NCBI RefSeq assembly: GCF_902726545.1
Contig: NZ_CACVAD010000015.1
Span: 1 to 64,000 of the forward strand
Direction of reading: 5' to 3'
DNA length: 64,000 nt
Source of the DNA: Yersinia artesiana
Lineage (GTDB): Bacteria; Pseudomonadota; Gammaproteobacteria; Enterobacterales; Enterobacteriaceae
Shown here: positions 54,301 to 64,000 of the stretch, piece after piece
How positions within the stretch are numbered: the stretch's first letter is position 1
How the letters are laid out: the number at the start of each line of letters is the position of its first letter
Notes under the pieces: model-generated
The model's input: only the letters and a program-made list of their open reading frames with translations
Database searches by the model: none
What the model was told of the DNA's origin: nothing
Translations under genes and position numbers: made by a program

Positions 54301-56286
54301 ATGTCTGATGATAACTTGATTGGCCGTCCGTCAGCTGCGGGCGCACATGTTTCTTTACGCTCCATGCAGGAGGTTGCCATGAATGATTGTAATGCCAGTA
54401 AGATGCTGAGCACGTATAACGTCGCCTACTGGGGTGGCAACTATTATGACGTCAATGAACTCGGTCATATCAGTGTTTGCCCTGATCCCGATAATCGCGA
54501 GGCACGTGTCGATCTGGCTGTATTGGTCAAAGAAATGCAGCGTGAAAAGGGACAACGCCTGCCTGCGTTATTCTGTTTTCCACAAATTTTACAGCATCGC
54601 CTGCGCTCAATTAATGGTGCATTTAAACGTGCGCGCGAGTCGTTTGGCTATGAAGGTGATTACTTCCTGGTTTATCCGATTAAGGTTAATCAGCATCGCC
54701 GGGTTATTGAGTCACTGGTTAATTCCGGTGAACCGTTAGGGCTGGAAGCCGGTTCTAAAGCCGAAATGATGGCGGTTCTGGCACATGCTGGTATGACGCG
54801 CTCAGTCATCGTTTGTAATGGCTATAAAGACCGTGAATATATCCGCTTGGCATTAATCGGCGAAAAACTGGGCCATAAGGTTTATCTGGTTATCGAAAAG
54901 ATGTCAGAAATCAAAATGGTACTGGAAGAAGCCGAACGTCTGAATGTCGTTCCACGCTTGGGTGTCCGTGCGCGTTTGGCATCACAAGGCTCCGGTAAAT
55001 GGCAGGCGAGCGGTGGTGAAAAATCCAAATTCGGTTTGTCTGCGACTCAGGTGTTGCAGTTGGTTGATATGTTACGTGAAGCCGGTCGTCTGGACAGCCT
55101 GCAATTGCTGCATTTCCATTTAGGCTCTCAGCTGTCCAACATCCGTGATATCTCCACAGGTGTGCGTGAATCTGCCCGTTTCTATGTGGAATTACACAAA
55201 CTGGGTGTCAATATCCAGTGTTTCGATGTCGGTGGTGGTTTAGGTGTGGATTACGAAGGGACGCGCTCCCAATCTGATTGTTCAGTTAACTATGGCTTGA
55301 ATGAATATGCCAATAACGTTATCTGGGGGATTGGTGATGCTTGTAATGAACATGGTTTGCCACATCCTACCGTGATTACCGAGTCGGGGCGCGCAGTTAC
55401 CGCGCATCATACCGTGCTGGTTTCCAATGTTATCGGCGTGGAACGTAATGAGTTCAATGAGTCACAGCCACAACCACCAGCGGATGATGCGCCACGCGCG
55501 CTGGAAAGTTTGTGGGAAACCTGGCAAGAAATGCAAGAGCCGGAAAATCGCCGTTCTCTGCGCGAATGGCTGCACGACAGCCAGATGGATTTGCATGATG
55601 TGCATACTCAATACGCTCACGGTATGTTGGAATTGACACAGCGCGCATGGGCTGAAGAGCTGTATCTAAGCATTTGTAATGAGATCCAAAAGCAGTTGGA
55701 TCCGAGCAACCGTGCACACCGACCAATCATCGATGAGCTGCAAGAACGTATGGCTGACAAGCTATATGTGAATTTCTCGCTGTTCCAGTCAATGCCGGAT
55801 GCATGGGGTATTGATCAGCTTTTCCCCGTCTTACCATTGGAAGGGCTAGATAAGCCACCAGAGCGCCGTGCGGTGTTGTTGGATATCACCTGTGATTCCG
55901 ACGGGACTATCGATCATTATATCGACGGCGACGGGGTGGCTACCACCATGCCGATGCCGCCATATGATGCCGAAAACCCACCGCTGCTGGGCTTCTTTAT
56001 GGTCGGTGCCTATCAGGAAATTCTGGGCAATATGCACAATTTGTTCGGCGACACCTCGGCAGTCGATGTATTTGTCTTCCCTGACGGTGCGGTAGAGGTC
56101 GAGCAGACAGATGAAGGCGATACGGTGGCAGATATGCTGGAATATGTGCAGTTGAATCCAAAGAAATTGCTGCAACAGTTCTCCAAACAAGTGAAAGAAA
56201 CCGATCTGGATGCCGAGTTACAAGCTCAATTTATGGAAGAGTTTGAAACCGGTCTGTACGGTTACACTTATCTCGAAGATGAATAA
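54301..56286 (+). CDS. speA: Biosynthetic arginine decarboxylase
   Basis: PLP enzyme of the alanine-racemase fold type III making agmatine from arginine; 661 residues. The PLP Lys is in [24 protein letters not shown] binds phosphate, and ITCDSDG carries the active-site Cys/Asp. MSDDN start matches the long N-terminal form known from E. coli, where this part may be processed in export. No speB follows; agmatine is presumably handled by AguA/AguB encoded 9 kb to the left. Confidence 0.96.
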   Translation: MSDDNLIGRPSAAGAHVSLRSMQEVAMNDCNASKMLSTYNVAYWGGNYYDVNELGHISVCPDPDNREARVDLAVLVKEMQREKGQRLPALFCFPQILQHRLRSINGAFKRARESFGYEGDYFLVYPIKVNQHRRVIESLVNSGEPLGLEAGSKAEMMAVLAHAGMTRSVIVCNGYKDREYIRLALIGEKLGHKVYLVIEKMSEIKMVLEEAERLNVVPRLGVRARLASQGSGKWQASGGEKSKFGLSATQVLQLVDMLREAGRLDSLQLLHFHLGSQLSNIRDISTGVRESARFYVELHKLGVNIQCFDVGGGLGVDYEGTRSQSDCSVNYGLNEYANNVIWGIGDACNEHGLPHPTVITESGRAVTAHHTVLVSNVIGVERNEFNESQPQPPADDAPRALESLWETWQEMQEPENRRSLREWLHDSQMDLHDVHTQYAHGMLELTQRAWAEELYLSICNEIQKQLDPSNRAHRPIIDELQERMADKLYVNFSLFQSMPDAWGIDQLFPVLPLEGLDKPPERRAVLLDITCDSDGTIDHYIDGDGVATTMPMPPYDAENPPLLGFFMVGAYQEILGNMHNLFGDTSAVDVFVFPDGAVEVEQTDEGDTVADMLEYVQLNPKKLLQQFSKQVKETDLDAELQAQFMEEFETGLYGYTYLEDE

Positions 56287-56313
56287 GTATTAGTGACTGA
56301 TTAACAGCACCTT

Positions 56314-56343
56314 AAGGGCAAACTCAGGTTTGCCCTTTTTGTT
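56314..56343 (+). terminator. Terminator after speA
   Basis: Perfect 10-bp stem AAGGGCAAAC / GTTTGCCCTT with tcag loop and T run. Confidence 0.92.
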
Positions 56344-56430
56344 TCTACCCCTACTGGTGATTGGCCCAATCTCAACCACACTGATATAAGTGATTTTATC
56401 TGTGCTGCATTGGTATGTGGAGGCGTTTAA

Positions 56431-56751
56431 ATGGGGTGGTTAACTGTTTGTAAGGTCAATTACGTCAAGCCGGACTTTCCTTTCTCCGCTCAGGCTGAGG
56501 GTAAAAGGATAGGTATCTATCTGGTGGCGGGGGAATACTTTGCCATGGAAGACATTTGCCCGCACGCTTATGCTTTGTTAAGTCAGGGTATTGTTGACGA
56601 TTCAACCATCGAGTGTCCTTTGCATGGCGCACAGTTTGATATTCGAACCGGGCAATGCTTACGCGAGCCGGGGGATCGTGATCTGAACACCTATCCCGTG
56701 CGAGTTAATGGCGATCAGATTGAAGTTAATCTGGCTGGGGATAACGAGTAG
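56431..56751 (+). CDS. Rieske-type [2Fe-2S] ferredoxin
   Basis: Small soluble electron carrier, 106 residues. The cluster ligands are CPHAYALLSQG and CPLHGAQFD (Cys-x-His, Cys-x2-His), in the dioxygenase-ferredoxin (BphF-like) style. No oxygenase or reductase is encoded nearby, so its partner is unknown. In E. coli this place between speA and loiP is taken by speB. Confidence 0.88.
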   Translation: MGWLTVCKVNYVKPDFPFSAQAEGKRIGIYLVAGEYFAMEDICPHAYALLSQGIVDDSTIECPLHGAQFDIRTGQCLREPGDRDLNTYPVRVNGDQIEVNLAGDNE

Positions 56752-56822
56752 CTGCTTTCATATATGAGTTATAGAACTCACGCCCCTGCTGTGGGGCGTT
56801 TGTATTTATTGGGCGTAACTGC

Positions 56823-57575
56823 TTATTTCTCGGCGGCAATGCGCTGGCGGATATGGTCGGCGCGGGCCTGTGAGGAGGGGTGATCATCAAACATACTGCT
56901 GGAACGACCGGCTTCCATGGTCGCCAGTTTTTCGAAGCTGGTGACTAAACCGTTTGGATCGATACCGCGCTTTTTCAGCAAATCAAATGAGTAATCATCC
57001 GCTTCGCTTTCTTGTTTTTGTGAGAATTGGGCATTCACCAGTTTCTCGCCAATGTCGGCCAACTGAGATTGAGACAGCTGCCCGGCAATACCACCAGCGG
57101 AGGCAGCCGCAGTGCGTAGAGCGGTGGTGCCATAGGCCACTTGCATGGCTTTGCGGGTATGGCCTAATGCCACATGACCCATTTCATGGCCGAGTACGCC
57201 CTCCACTTCATTATCGGTCATCATGTCCATCAGGCCGCTGTAAACACGGATACAACCATTGGCCATCGCCCAGGCATTCACATCTTTAGTGACGTAAACC
57301 TTATAGTTAGCTGGCGTACCATTGATATTATCACCTAATGCGGCCGAGATTTTAGCCAGACGTTTGCCATAATCGCTATCAGCGGAGGCTATTTGGGCCT
57401 TTTGATCCATTTCCGCACATGATTTCTCACTGAGATTTTTGACATCAGCATCACTCAGAGTTGCCGCCTGAAAGGCCTGAGCACCGGACTGCATCAAGCC
57501 ATCGGTATTCATATTTTGGCAGCCGCTAAGTAATGCTGTCAGACTCAGTGCAATCATTGAGGTACGAATTTTCAT
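56823..57575 (-). CDS. loiP: M48 metalloprotease lipoprotein LoiP (YggG)
   Basis: Zinc protease attached to the outer membrane, 250 residues. A lipobox (LLSGC) follows the signal peptide; the HExxH motif is GHEMGHVALGH and the third ligand Glu is in ESEADDYSFDLL. LoiP cleaves at Phe-Phe sites in E. coli. Divergent from tktA, as in E. coli. Confidence 0.94.
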   Translation of the reverse strand: MKIRTSMIALSLTALLSGCQNMNTDGLMQSGAQAFQAATLSDADVKNLSEKSCAEMDQKAQIASADSDYGKRLAKISAALGDNINGTPANYKVYVTKDVNAWAMANGCIRVYSGLMDMMTDNEVEGVLGHEMGHVALGHTRKAMQVAYGTTALRTAAASAGGIAGQLSQSQLADIGEKLVNAQFSQKQESEADDYSFDLLKKRGIDPNGLVTSFEKLATMEAGRSSSMFDDHPSSQARADHIRQRIAAEK

Positions 57576-57868
57576 AACACTTTCTTCCTGTGGTTATGTG
57601 GTATTTATTGCTACATTACAGCAATTGCATTAATAGCTATTGCGCCAGCGCGACTTCCACTACTCTTGCGCACTATGACTGACAATGGGTAGTGAAGATT
57701 AATGCTCTGTCAGCGTGAGCACTATAGCTTTATTCTGAAAATCAGCAGATTCCATTGGTTATAAATATGGAAGTTATAGCTCATTTGGTTTTAGTGATTG
57801 CCGTTTCAATGCTGAGTCTGAGAAAATGGTAACCTTGAACGCTTTTTTAATCCGACCTGGAGTAAAAC

Positions 57869-59863
57869 ATGTCCTCTCGTAAAGAGCTTGCCAACGCGAT
57901 CCGCGCACTCAGCATGGACGCAGTGCAAAAAGCGAATTCCGGCCACCCCGGCGCCCCTATGGGCATGGCAGATATTGCCGAAGTTCTGTGGCGTGATTAC
58001 CTGAACCATAATCCAACCAATCCACACTGGGCTGACCGCGACCGTTTCGTCTTGTCGAATGGTCACGGCTCCATGTTGATCTATAGCCTGCTGCATCTCA
58101 CTGGTTATGATCTGCCAATGGAAGAACTGAAAAACTTCCGTCAGTTACACTCTAAAACGCCAGGTCACCCTGAATATGGTTATACTGCTGGCGTAGAAAC
58201 CACCACTGGCCCATTGGGTCAGGGCATTGCCAACGCCGTGGGTTTTGCCATTGCAGAACGCACACTGGGCGCACAGTTTAACCGCCCAGGCCACGACATC
58301 GTTAATCACCACACTTATGCCTTTATGGGTGATGGTTGCATGATGGAAGGCATCTCTCATGAAGTTTGCTCACTGGCTGGTACCATGAAGCTGGGTAAAC
58401 TGACGGCATTCTATGATGACAACGGTATCTCTATCGACGGTCATGTTGAAGGCTGGTTCACCGATGACACCGCTGCTCGTTTCGAAGCTTACGGTTGGCA
58501 TGTGGTTCGTGGTGTTGATGGTCATAACGCTGATTCCATCAAAGCGGCCATCGAAGAAGCCCACAAAGTTACCGACAAACCATCATTGCTGATGTGCAAA
58601 ACCATTATCGGTTTTGGTTCGCCGAAGAAAGCTGGCACCCATGATTCACATGGGGCACCGTTAGGTGCTGATGAAGTTGCTGCGACCCGTGAAGCATTGG
58701 GTTGGAAATACCCAGCATTCGAAATTCCACAGGATATCTATGCCGCGTGGGATGCTAAAGAAGCTGGTAAGGCCAAAGAAGCTGCCTGGAATGAGAAGTT
58801 CACCGCTTACGCTAAAGCGTATCCGGAACTGGCTGCTGAATTCAAACGCCGCGTTAGCGGTGAGCTGCCAGCTAACTGGGCGACTGAATCCAAGAAATTC
58901 ATCGAAGAGTTACAAGCTAATCCTGCCAAAATTGCCAGCCGTAAAGCATCACAAAATGCGCTGGAAGCTTTCGGTAAAGTGTTGCCTGAATTCCTCGGTG
59001 GCTCCGCCGACCTGGCACCAAGCAACCTGACTATCTGGTCTGGCTCTAAATCTCTGAGTGATGACCTGGCGGGTAACTACATCCACTACGGTGTGCGTGA
59101 ATTTGGTATGTCCGCCATCATGAATGGTATTGCTCTGCACGGTGGTTTTATCCCTTACGGCGCAACCTTCCTGATGTTTGTGGAATATGCCCGTAATGCA
59201 GTGCGTATGGCCGCGCTGATGAAAATCCGTAGCATCTTTGTTTACACCCACGACTCTATCGGTCTGGGCGAAGATGGCCCAACCCATCAGCCAGTTGAGC
59301 AGATGGCAAGCTTGCGTGTGACACCAAATATGAGCACCTGGCGCCCATGTGACCAGGTTGAGTCTGCGGTAGCGTGGCAATATGCGTTGGAACGTAAAGA
59401 CGGCCCAAGCGCGCTTATCTTCTCTCGTCAGAACCTGGCACAACAGCCACGTACTGCTGAGCAGTTAGCCAATATCTCTAAAGGCGCATATGTGCTGAAA
59501 GATTGTGCCGGTCAACCTGAACTGATCTTTATTGCCACTGGTTCTGAAGTTGAATTGGCGGTTGCTGCTGCTGACCAACTGACTGCTGCTGGCCGTAAAG
59601 TGCGCGTGGTGTCTATGCCATCAACAGATGCATTCGACAAACAAGATGCGGCTTACCGTGAATCTGTATTGCCATCTGCGGTTAGCGCGCGCGTTGCCGT
59701 TGAAGCCGGTATTGCTGATTACTGGTACAAATACGTCGGTCTGAATGGCGCAGTGGTGGGGATGCACAGCTTTGGTGAATCTGCTCCAGCTGAGTTGCTG
59801 TTCAAAGAGTTTGGTTTCACCGTAGAAAACGTGGTGGCCAAAGCTCAGGCGTTGTTGAAATAG
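57869..59863 (+). CDS. tktA: Transketolase
   Basis: ThDP enzyme of the pentose phosphate pathway, 664 residues, standard length. Visible are [14 protein letters not shown], the ThDP motif [12 protein letters not shown] closing in [10 protein letters not shown], and the catalytic Glu in [11 protein letters not shown]. It supplies erythrose-4-phosphate, the substrate of the downstream Epd enzyme. Confidence 0.97.
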   Translation: MSSRKELANAIRALSMDAVQKANSGHPGAPMGMADIAEVLWRDYLNHNPTNPHWADRDRFVLSNGHGSMLIYSLLHLTGYDLPMEELKNFRQLHSKTPGHPEYGYTAGVETTTGPLGQGIANAVGFAIAERTLGAQFNRPGHDIVNHHTYAFMGDGCMMEGISHEVCSLAGTMKLGKLTAFYDDNGISIDGHVEGWFTDDTAARFEAYGWHVVRGVDGHNADSIKAAIEEAHKVTDKPSLLMCKTIIGFGSPKKAGTHDSHGAPLGADEVAATREALGWKYPAFEIPQDIYAAWDAKEAGKAKEAAWNEKFTAYAKAYPELAAEFKRRVSGELPANWATESKKFIEELQANPAKIASRKASQNALEAFGKVLPEFLGGSADLAPSNLTIWSGSKSLSDDLAGNYIHYGVREFGMSAIMNGIALHGGFIPYGATFLMFVEYARNAVRMAALMKIRSIFVYTHDSIGLGEDGPTHQPVEQMASLRVTPNMSTWRPCDQVESAVAWQYALERKDGPSALIFSRQNLAQQPRTAEQLANISKGAYVLKDCAGQPELIFIATGSEVELAVAAADQLTAAGRKVRVVSMPSTDAFDKQDAAYRESVLPSAVSARVAVEAGIADYWYKYVGLNGAVVGMHSFGESAPAELLFKEFGFTVENVVAKAQALLK

Positions 59864-59943
59864 TTTTTGTTCAAACAGCATGACGTTACCAATGCGATGA
59901 ATCACTGTAAATGGTGATGAGAATCTCGGTAATGCACCTGTTA

Positions 59944-59970
59944 AAAGACCGCTCCGGCGGTCTTTTTTTT
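59944..59970 (+). terminator. Terminator after tktA
   Basis: AAAGACCG / CGGTCTTT stem with a short loop, followed by a run of eight T. Confidence 0.92.
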
Positions 59971-60042
59971 CGCCAATTGATGGATGAATTGTGCCCTTTA
60001 TCAGGCAGATATTCCTTTTATGATTAGTTTGGTTTATTCTGG

Positions 60043-60056
60043 CTGAAGCGTTTCAG
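60043..60056 (+). promoter_or_regulatory. Cra (FruR)-like operator before epd
   Basis: CTGAAGCGTTTCAG resembles the Cra consensus TGAAWCGNTTNW with one mismatch and is nearly palindromic. In E. coli epd-pgk is known to be Cra-controlled, which supports the reading. Confidence 0.5.
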
Positions 60057-60202
60057 TCATGATTCATTTCCCATTTCAGCCGATTTCGCTGAGGAAAAAG
60101 CCGGGAGTATTCTGGCTGAATTGTGATAAGACGATTAACATCTTAGGGTGCGCTGAAGTACGCTATGGGGTTGCATGATAATAACCAGAAACAGGGAGTA
60201 AC

Positions 60203-61219
60203 ATGACAATCCGCATAGCAATAAATGGCTTTGGCCGTATTGGTCGTAGCGTTTTACGCGCATTGTATGAATCAGGTCGTCGGGCCGAGATTTCAGTCGT
60301 TGCAATTAATGAGTTGGCTAATGCGGAAGGGATGGCCCATCTGTTGAAGTATGACTCCAGCCATGGCCGGTTTGCCTGGGATGTTCGTCAGGAATGTGAC
60401 AAATTATACGTCGGGGACGATGTTATCCGGCTGATACATCAGCCAGAAATAGGGCAGTTACCCTGGGGTGAGTTAGGAATTGATGTTGTTCTGGATTGTA
60501 GCGGTGTTTATGGTAGCCGTGCCGATGGCGAGGCGCATTTAACCTCCGGTGCCAAAAAGGTGCTGTTTGCCCATCCCGGTGGACATGATTTGGACGCTAC
60601 AGTGGTTTATGGGGTTAACCATCAGGATTTACAGGCGGATCACCGAATTGTTTCCAACGCCTCCTGTACTACGAACTGTATTATTCCTATTATTCAGTTG
60701 TTGGATGTGGCCTTTGGCATCGAGTCCGGCACTGTCACCACCATTCATTCATCAATGAATGACCAGCCTGTTATTGATGCTTATCATCAGGATTTACGCC
60801 GTACCCGAGCAGCAAGCCAGTCCATTATCCCGGTTGATACCAAACTGGCAGCAGGGATTACCCGTATTTTTCCGAAGTTTTGTGACAGGTTTGAAGCTAT
60901 CTCGGTACGGGTGCCAACGATCAATGTAACGGCGATCGATTTAAGCGTCAGCGTTACAAGCCCGGTTGGTGTAGCCGAGGTTAACCAGCTTTTGCAAAAG
61001 GCAGCAAGAGGTTCATTTCGTGGTATAGTTGACTATACGGAATTACCATTGGTGTCGACCGATTTTAACCATGATCCGCACAGTGCGATTGTTGATTGCA
61101 CCCAGACGCGGGTCAGCGGGCAGCACCTGATTAAGACGTTGGTATGGTGCGATAACGAATGGGGTTTCGCCAATAGAATGTTGGATACGACATTGGCGAT
61201 GGCCAGAAGTGGTTTCTAG
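60203..61219 (+). CDS. epd: D-erythrose-4-phosphate dehydrogenase
   Basis: GAPDH-like enzyme oxidising erythrose-4-phosphate to 4-phosphoerythronate for PLP synthesis; 338 residues. NAD fold [15 protein letters not shown], active-site Cys in [12 protein letters not shown] and the [13 protein letters not shown] ending are intact. Epd rather than Gap is supported by position before pgk. GGGAG lies 6 bases ahead of the ATG. Confidence 0.95.
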   Translation: MTIRIAINGFGRIGRSVLRALYESGRRAEISVVAINELANAEGMAHLLKYDSSHGRFAWDVRQECDKLYVGDDVIRLIHQPEIGQLPWGELGIDVVLDCSGVYGSRADGEAHLTSGAKKVLFAHPGGHDLDATVVYGVNHQDLQADHRIVSNASCTTNCIIPIIQLLDVAFGIESGTVTTIHSSMNDQPVIDAYHQDLRRTRAASQSIIPVDTKLAAGITRIFPKFCDRFEAISVRVPTINVTAIDLSVSVTSPVGVAEVNQLLQKAARGSFRGIVDYTELPLVSTDFNHDPHSAIVDCTQTRVSGQHLIKTLVWCDNEWGFANRMLDTTLAMARSGF

Positions 61220-61321
61220 TATTGCATGCTAACGTATTGTTTTTCCGTGTTTTATTGCGGTTTTATCAACGTTGATGTGCAGCTTATGCAACTTTAAAGA
61301 GAATCAACAAGAGGATTCACC

Positions 61322-62485
61322 ATGTCTGTAATTAAGATGACCGATCTGGATCTGGCTGGCAAACGCGTGCTGATCCGTGCGGACCTCAATGTTCCGGTAA
61401 AAGATGGCAAAGTGACTTCTGATGCGCGTATCCGTGCATCTCTGCCGACCATTGAAACGGCATTGAAGCAAGGCGCTAAAGTAATGGTTACCTCTCACCT
61501 GGGTCGTCCGACCGAAGGCGAGTACAATGAAGAGTTCTCCTTGCTGCCAGTCGTTAACTACCTGAAAGACAAATTGTCTGCTCCGGTACGTTTGGCGAAA
61601 GATTATCTGGACGGCGTTGAAATTGCAGCTGGCGAGTTGGTTGTTCTGGAAAACGTTCGCTTTAACAAAGGCGAAAAGAAAGACGACGAAACTCTGGCCA
61701 AAAAATATGCCGCACTGTGTGATGTCTATGTGATGGATGCTTTTGGTACTGCTCACCGCGCACAGGCTTCTACTCACGGCGTGGGTAAATTTGCCCCTAT
61801 CGCGTGTGCTGGCCCGCTGTTGTCAGCAGAACTGGAAGCTTTGGGCAAAGCACTGGGTAACCCAGCGCGTCCAATGGTTGCCATCGTAGGCGGTTCTAAA
61901 GTTTCAACCAAACTGACTGTATTGGGTGCGCTGTCTAAAATTGCAGACCAACTGATTGTTGGTGGCGGTATCGCCAATACCTTCGTTGCCGCTCAAGGCA
62001 ATAACGTCGGTAAATCTCTGTATGAAGCAGACCTGATTCCAGAAGCGAAACGTCTGCTGGAAACTTGTGATATCCCAGTACCTACCGATGTGCGTGTTGC
62101 GACCGAGTTCTCTGAAACTGCAACTGCAACGCTGAAACCAGCTAACCAAATCAAAGATGACGAACAAATTCTGGACTTGGGCGACGAATCTGCGGAGCGT
62201 CTGGCTGAGATCCTGAAAAACGCCAAAACCATTCTGTGGAATGGTCCGGTTGGTGTGTTCGAGTTCCCTAACTTCCGTAAAGGGACCGAAATCGTGGCTC
62301 GCGCCATCGCAGAGAGTGAAGCATTCTCAATTGCGGGCGGTGGTGACACTCTGGCAGCAATCGATCTGTTCGGTATTGCTGACCAAATCTCCTACATCTC
62401 CACTGGCGGCGGCGCTTTCCTTGAGTTCGTAGAAGGGAAAAAACTGCCAGCAGTTGTGATGCTGGAAGAGCGCGCTAAGCAGTAA
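61322..62485 (+). CDS. pgk: Phosphoglycerate kinase
   Basis: Glycolytic kinase, 387 residues as in E. coli. [15 protein letters not shown], the substrate-binding [11 protein letters not shown] and the C-terminal nucleotide motif [11 protein letters not shown] are present. Codon use is strongly biased, as expected for a highly expressed gene. Confidence 0.97.
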   Translation: MSVIKMTDLDLAGKRVLIRADLNVPVKDGKVTSDARIRASLPTIETALKQGAKVMVTSHLGRPTEGEYNEEFSLLPVVNYLKDKLSAPVRLAKDYLDGVEIAAGELVVLENVRFNKGEKKDDETLAKKYAALCDVYVMDAFGTAHRAQASTHGVGKFAPIACAGPLLSAELEALGKALGNPARPMVAIVGGSKVSTKLTVLGALSKIADQLIVGGGIANTFVAAQGNNVGKSLYEADLIPEAKRLLETCDIPVPTDVRVATEFSETATATLKPANQIKDDEQILDLGDESAERLAEILKNAKTILWNGPVGVFEFPNFRKGTEIVARAIAESEAFSIAGGGDTLAAIDLFGIADQISYISTGGGAFLEFVEGKKLPAVVMLEERAKQ

Positions 62486-62647
62486 TTTAGATAACGGGGG
62501 GCGAGAGCCGCCCGTTTCGCTTTTAGCCAATGTTTCGCTTTTTAGCTAATGAAGCTGTGAGCTTTAGGCTGGCGAAAACCGATTTACATTTAGGGCCTAT
62601 CCTCTCGGATAGCTGCTATCTTCAGTCGACGAAACAGGACAACGTAC

Positions 62648-63727
62648 ATGTCTAAAATTTTTGATTTCGTAAAACCAGGTGTCATCACAGGTGATGACGT
62701 GCAGAAAGTGTTCGCAGTAGCAAAAGAAAACAACTTTGCTCTGCCAGCGGTTAACTGTGTCGGCACCGACTCTATCAACGCAGTGCTGGAAACAGCAGCC
62801 AAAGTGCGTGCGCCAGTTATCGTTCAGTTCTCTAACGGTGGTGCAGCATTTATCGCAGGTAAAGGCGTGAAGACTGACGTGCCACAAGGCGCTGCAATCT
62901 TGGGTGCTATCTCTGGTGCGCACCATGTGCATCAGATGGCTGAACACTATGGTGTTCCAGTTATTCTGCATACCGACCATTGCGCCAAGAAATTGCTGCC
63001 ATGGTTAGACGGCTTGTTGGATGCGGGCGAAAAACACTTCGCTGCAACCGGCAAACCACTGTTCTCTTCTCACATGATCGACCTGTCTGAAGAGTCCCTG
63101 GAAGAAAATATCGAAATTTGCAGCAAGTACCTGACTCGTATGTCAAAACTGGGTATGACGCTGGAAATCGAACTGGGTTGCACCGGTGGTGAAGAAGATG
63201 GCGTGGACAACAGCCACATGGACGCATCTTCTCTGTACACTCAGCCACAAGATGTTGATTATGCGTACGAAAAACTGAACGCAATCAGCCCACGTTTCAC
63301 TATCGCGGCTTCTTTCGGTAACGTGCACGGTGTTTACAAACCAGGTAACGTGAAACTGACCCCAACTATTCTGCGTGATTCTCAGGATTATGTTTCTAAG
63401 AAACACAATCTGCCGCACAACAGCCTGAACTTCGTGTTCCACGGCGGTTCAGGTTCTACTGCTGCTGAAATTAAAGAAGCAGTAAGCTACGGCGTAGTGA
63501 AAATGAATATCGATACCGATACCCAGTGGGCAACATGGGAAGGTATTCTGAATTACTACAAAAAGAACGAAGGCTATCTGCAAGGCCAACTGGGTAACCC
63601 AGAAGGTGCTGATAAGCCGAACAAGAAATACTACGATCCACGCGTATGGCTGCGTGCCGCTCAGACTTCAATGATTACCCGTCTGGAACTGGCATTCAAA
63701 GAACTGAACGCTGTCGACGTATTGTAA
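62648..63727 (+). CDS. fbaA: Class II fructose-bisphosphate aldolase
   Basis: Zinc-dependent aldolase, 359 residues. Zinc ligands are seen in VILHTDHCAKK and NFVFHGGSGSTA; the catalytic Asp is in the first motif. It ends the epd-pgk-fbaA glycolytic group. Confidence 0.97.
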   Translation: MSKIFDFVKPGVITGDDVQKVFAVAKENNFALPAVNCVGTDSINAVLETAAKVRAPVIVQFSNGGAAFIAGKGVKTDVPQGAAILGAISGAHHVHQMAEHYGVPVILHTDHCAKKLLPWLDGLLDAGEKHFAATGKPLFSSHMIDLSEESLEENIEICSKYLTRMSKLGMTLEIELGCTGGEEDGVDNSHMDASSLYTQPQDVDYAYEKLNAISPRFTIAASFGNVHGVYKPGNVKLTPTILRDSQDYVSKKHNLPHNSLNFVFHGGSGSTAAEIKEAVSYGVVKMNIDTDTQWATWEGILNYYKKNEGYLQGQLGNPEGADKPNKKYYDPRVWLRAAQTSMITRLELAFKELNAVDVL

Positions 63728-63750
63728 TTCAGTCTTATTTTGACTGATTG

Positions 63751-63775
63751 AAAAGGCCCTGCGGGGCCTTTTTTC
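63751..63775 (+). terminator. Terminator after fbaA
   Basis: AAGGCCC / GGGCCTT stem with tgcg loop and following T run. Confidence 0.92.
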
Positions 63776-63972
63776 GTTTATAGCGCTGACGGTATGGATG
63801 TAACGGTGAACTGATAGTGGGCTATCTATCCGTATCCGTTCACCGGCTATCAAAATTGGCAACACGGCCTATTGTTGGTTACCCTAAACAGGCATGGCTG
63901 TCATAGTGGTTAGCAATGGCGGTAATTTTTGCGTAATCTCCCCAGCGGGGACTTTTTTGTAGGGTGGTTTAA

Positions 63973-64000
63973 ATGGAAGAATTAAACGTAGTTGATGGAA
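63973..64000 (+). CDS. mscS: Start of small-conductance mechanosensitive channel gene (partial)
   Basis: The window ends nine codons into a frame reading MEELNVVDG, which matches the N-terminus of MscS, the gene that follows fbaA in E. coli. Only this stub is visible. Confidence 0.75.

Larger units (their letters stand above)
59864..60202. other. tktA-epd intergenic region
   Basis: 339 bases with no gene; contains the tktA terminator at 59944-59970 and a Cra-like palindrome at 60043-60056. Confidence 0.5.

Noticed and set aside
1..64000. CRISPR arrays, rRNA operons, complete IS elements and prophage genes
   Set aside because: No spaced repeat arrays, rRNA sequence, intact transposase or phage structural genes were seen.

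Overview
The window is a chromosomal segment of an enteric gammaproteobacterium, almost certainly a Yersinia of the enterocolitica / pseudotuberculosis type. The right half reads as the familiar enterobacterial block speC - mltC - yggX - mutY - trmB - yggL - glsB - yggN - hemW - rdgB - yggU - yggT - proC - yggS - yggR - yqgF - yqgE - gshB - rsmE - endA - sprT - metK - speA - loiP - tktA - epd - pgk - fbaA - mscS. Yersinia-like traits are ERIC repeats scattered between these genes, proC inside the yggS-yggT operon, and agmatine deiminase plus carbamoylputrescine amidase. The exact species cannot be fixed by reading alone.

Left part (1-15.5 kb), accessory. A chaperone-usher fimbrial operon (major pilin, usher, chaperone, two-domain tip adhesin; minus strand) is preceded by a LuxR-type regulator whose receiver domain has lost its phosphoacceptor aspartate. 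Next is an OmpR/RstB-type two-component pair, divergent from an amidohydrolase followed by ytcA-mdtN-mdtO-mdtP, a tripartite efflux system.

Island (about 15,571-28,610). A 3'-terminal copy of tRNA-Phe at 15,571 and the intact tRNA-Phe at 28,535-28,610 bracket a 13-kb insertion. At one end is a truncated ParA gene, at the other a tyrosine integrase with stops and an internal deletion: the two ends of a tRNA-Phe integrative element of the YAPI/SPI-7 kind whose middle has been lost. Between them, along with IS3 and IS110 fragments, is a tight nine-gene minus-strand operon: ddhD-ddhA-ddhB-ddhC-yerE-yerF-gtrA-gtrB-large membrane protein. The first six genes make CDP-yersiniose A, a branched-chain 3,6-dideoxyhexose; the last three look like a Gtr system (flippase, undecaprenyl-phosphate glycosyltransferase, polytopic transferase) that would attach a sugar to O antigen in the periplasm. 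This self-contained 'make and attach yersiniose' cassette is the most interesting object in the window.

Right part (28.6-64 kb), core genome. Polyamine synthesis is strongly represented: SpeC (ornithine to putrescine), SpeA (arginine to agmatine), AguA and AguB (agmatine to putrescine), with MetK supplying S-adenosylmethionine. Candidate regulatory sites include three contiguous MetJ boxes before metK, a small upstream ORF before speC, a Cra-like site before epd and an AT-rich dyad before a sulfide-sensor-type ArsR regulator that heads a split YeeE/YedE transporter pair. Many genes here end in clear intrinsic terminators.
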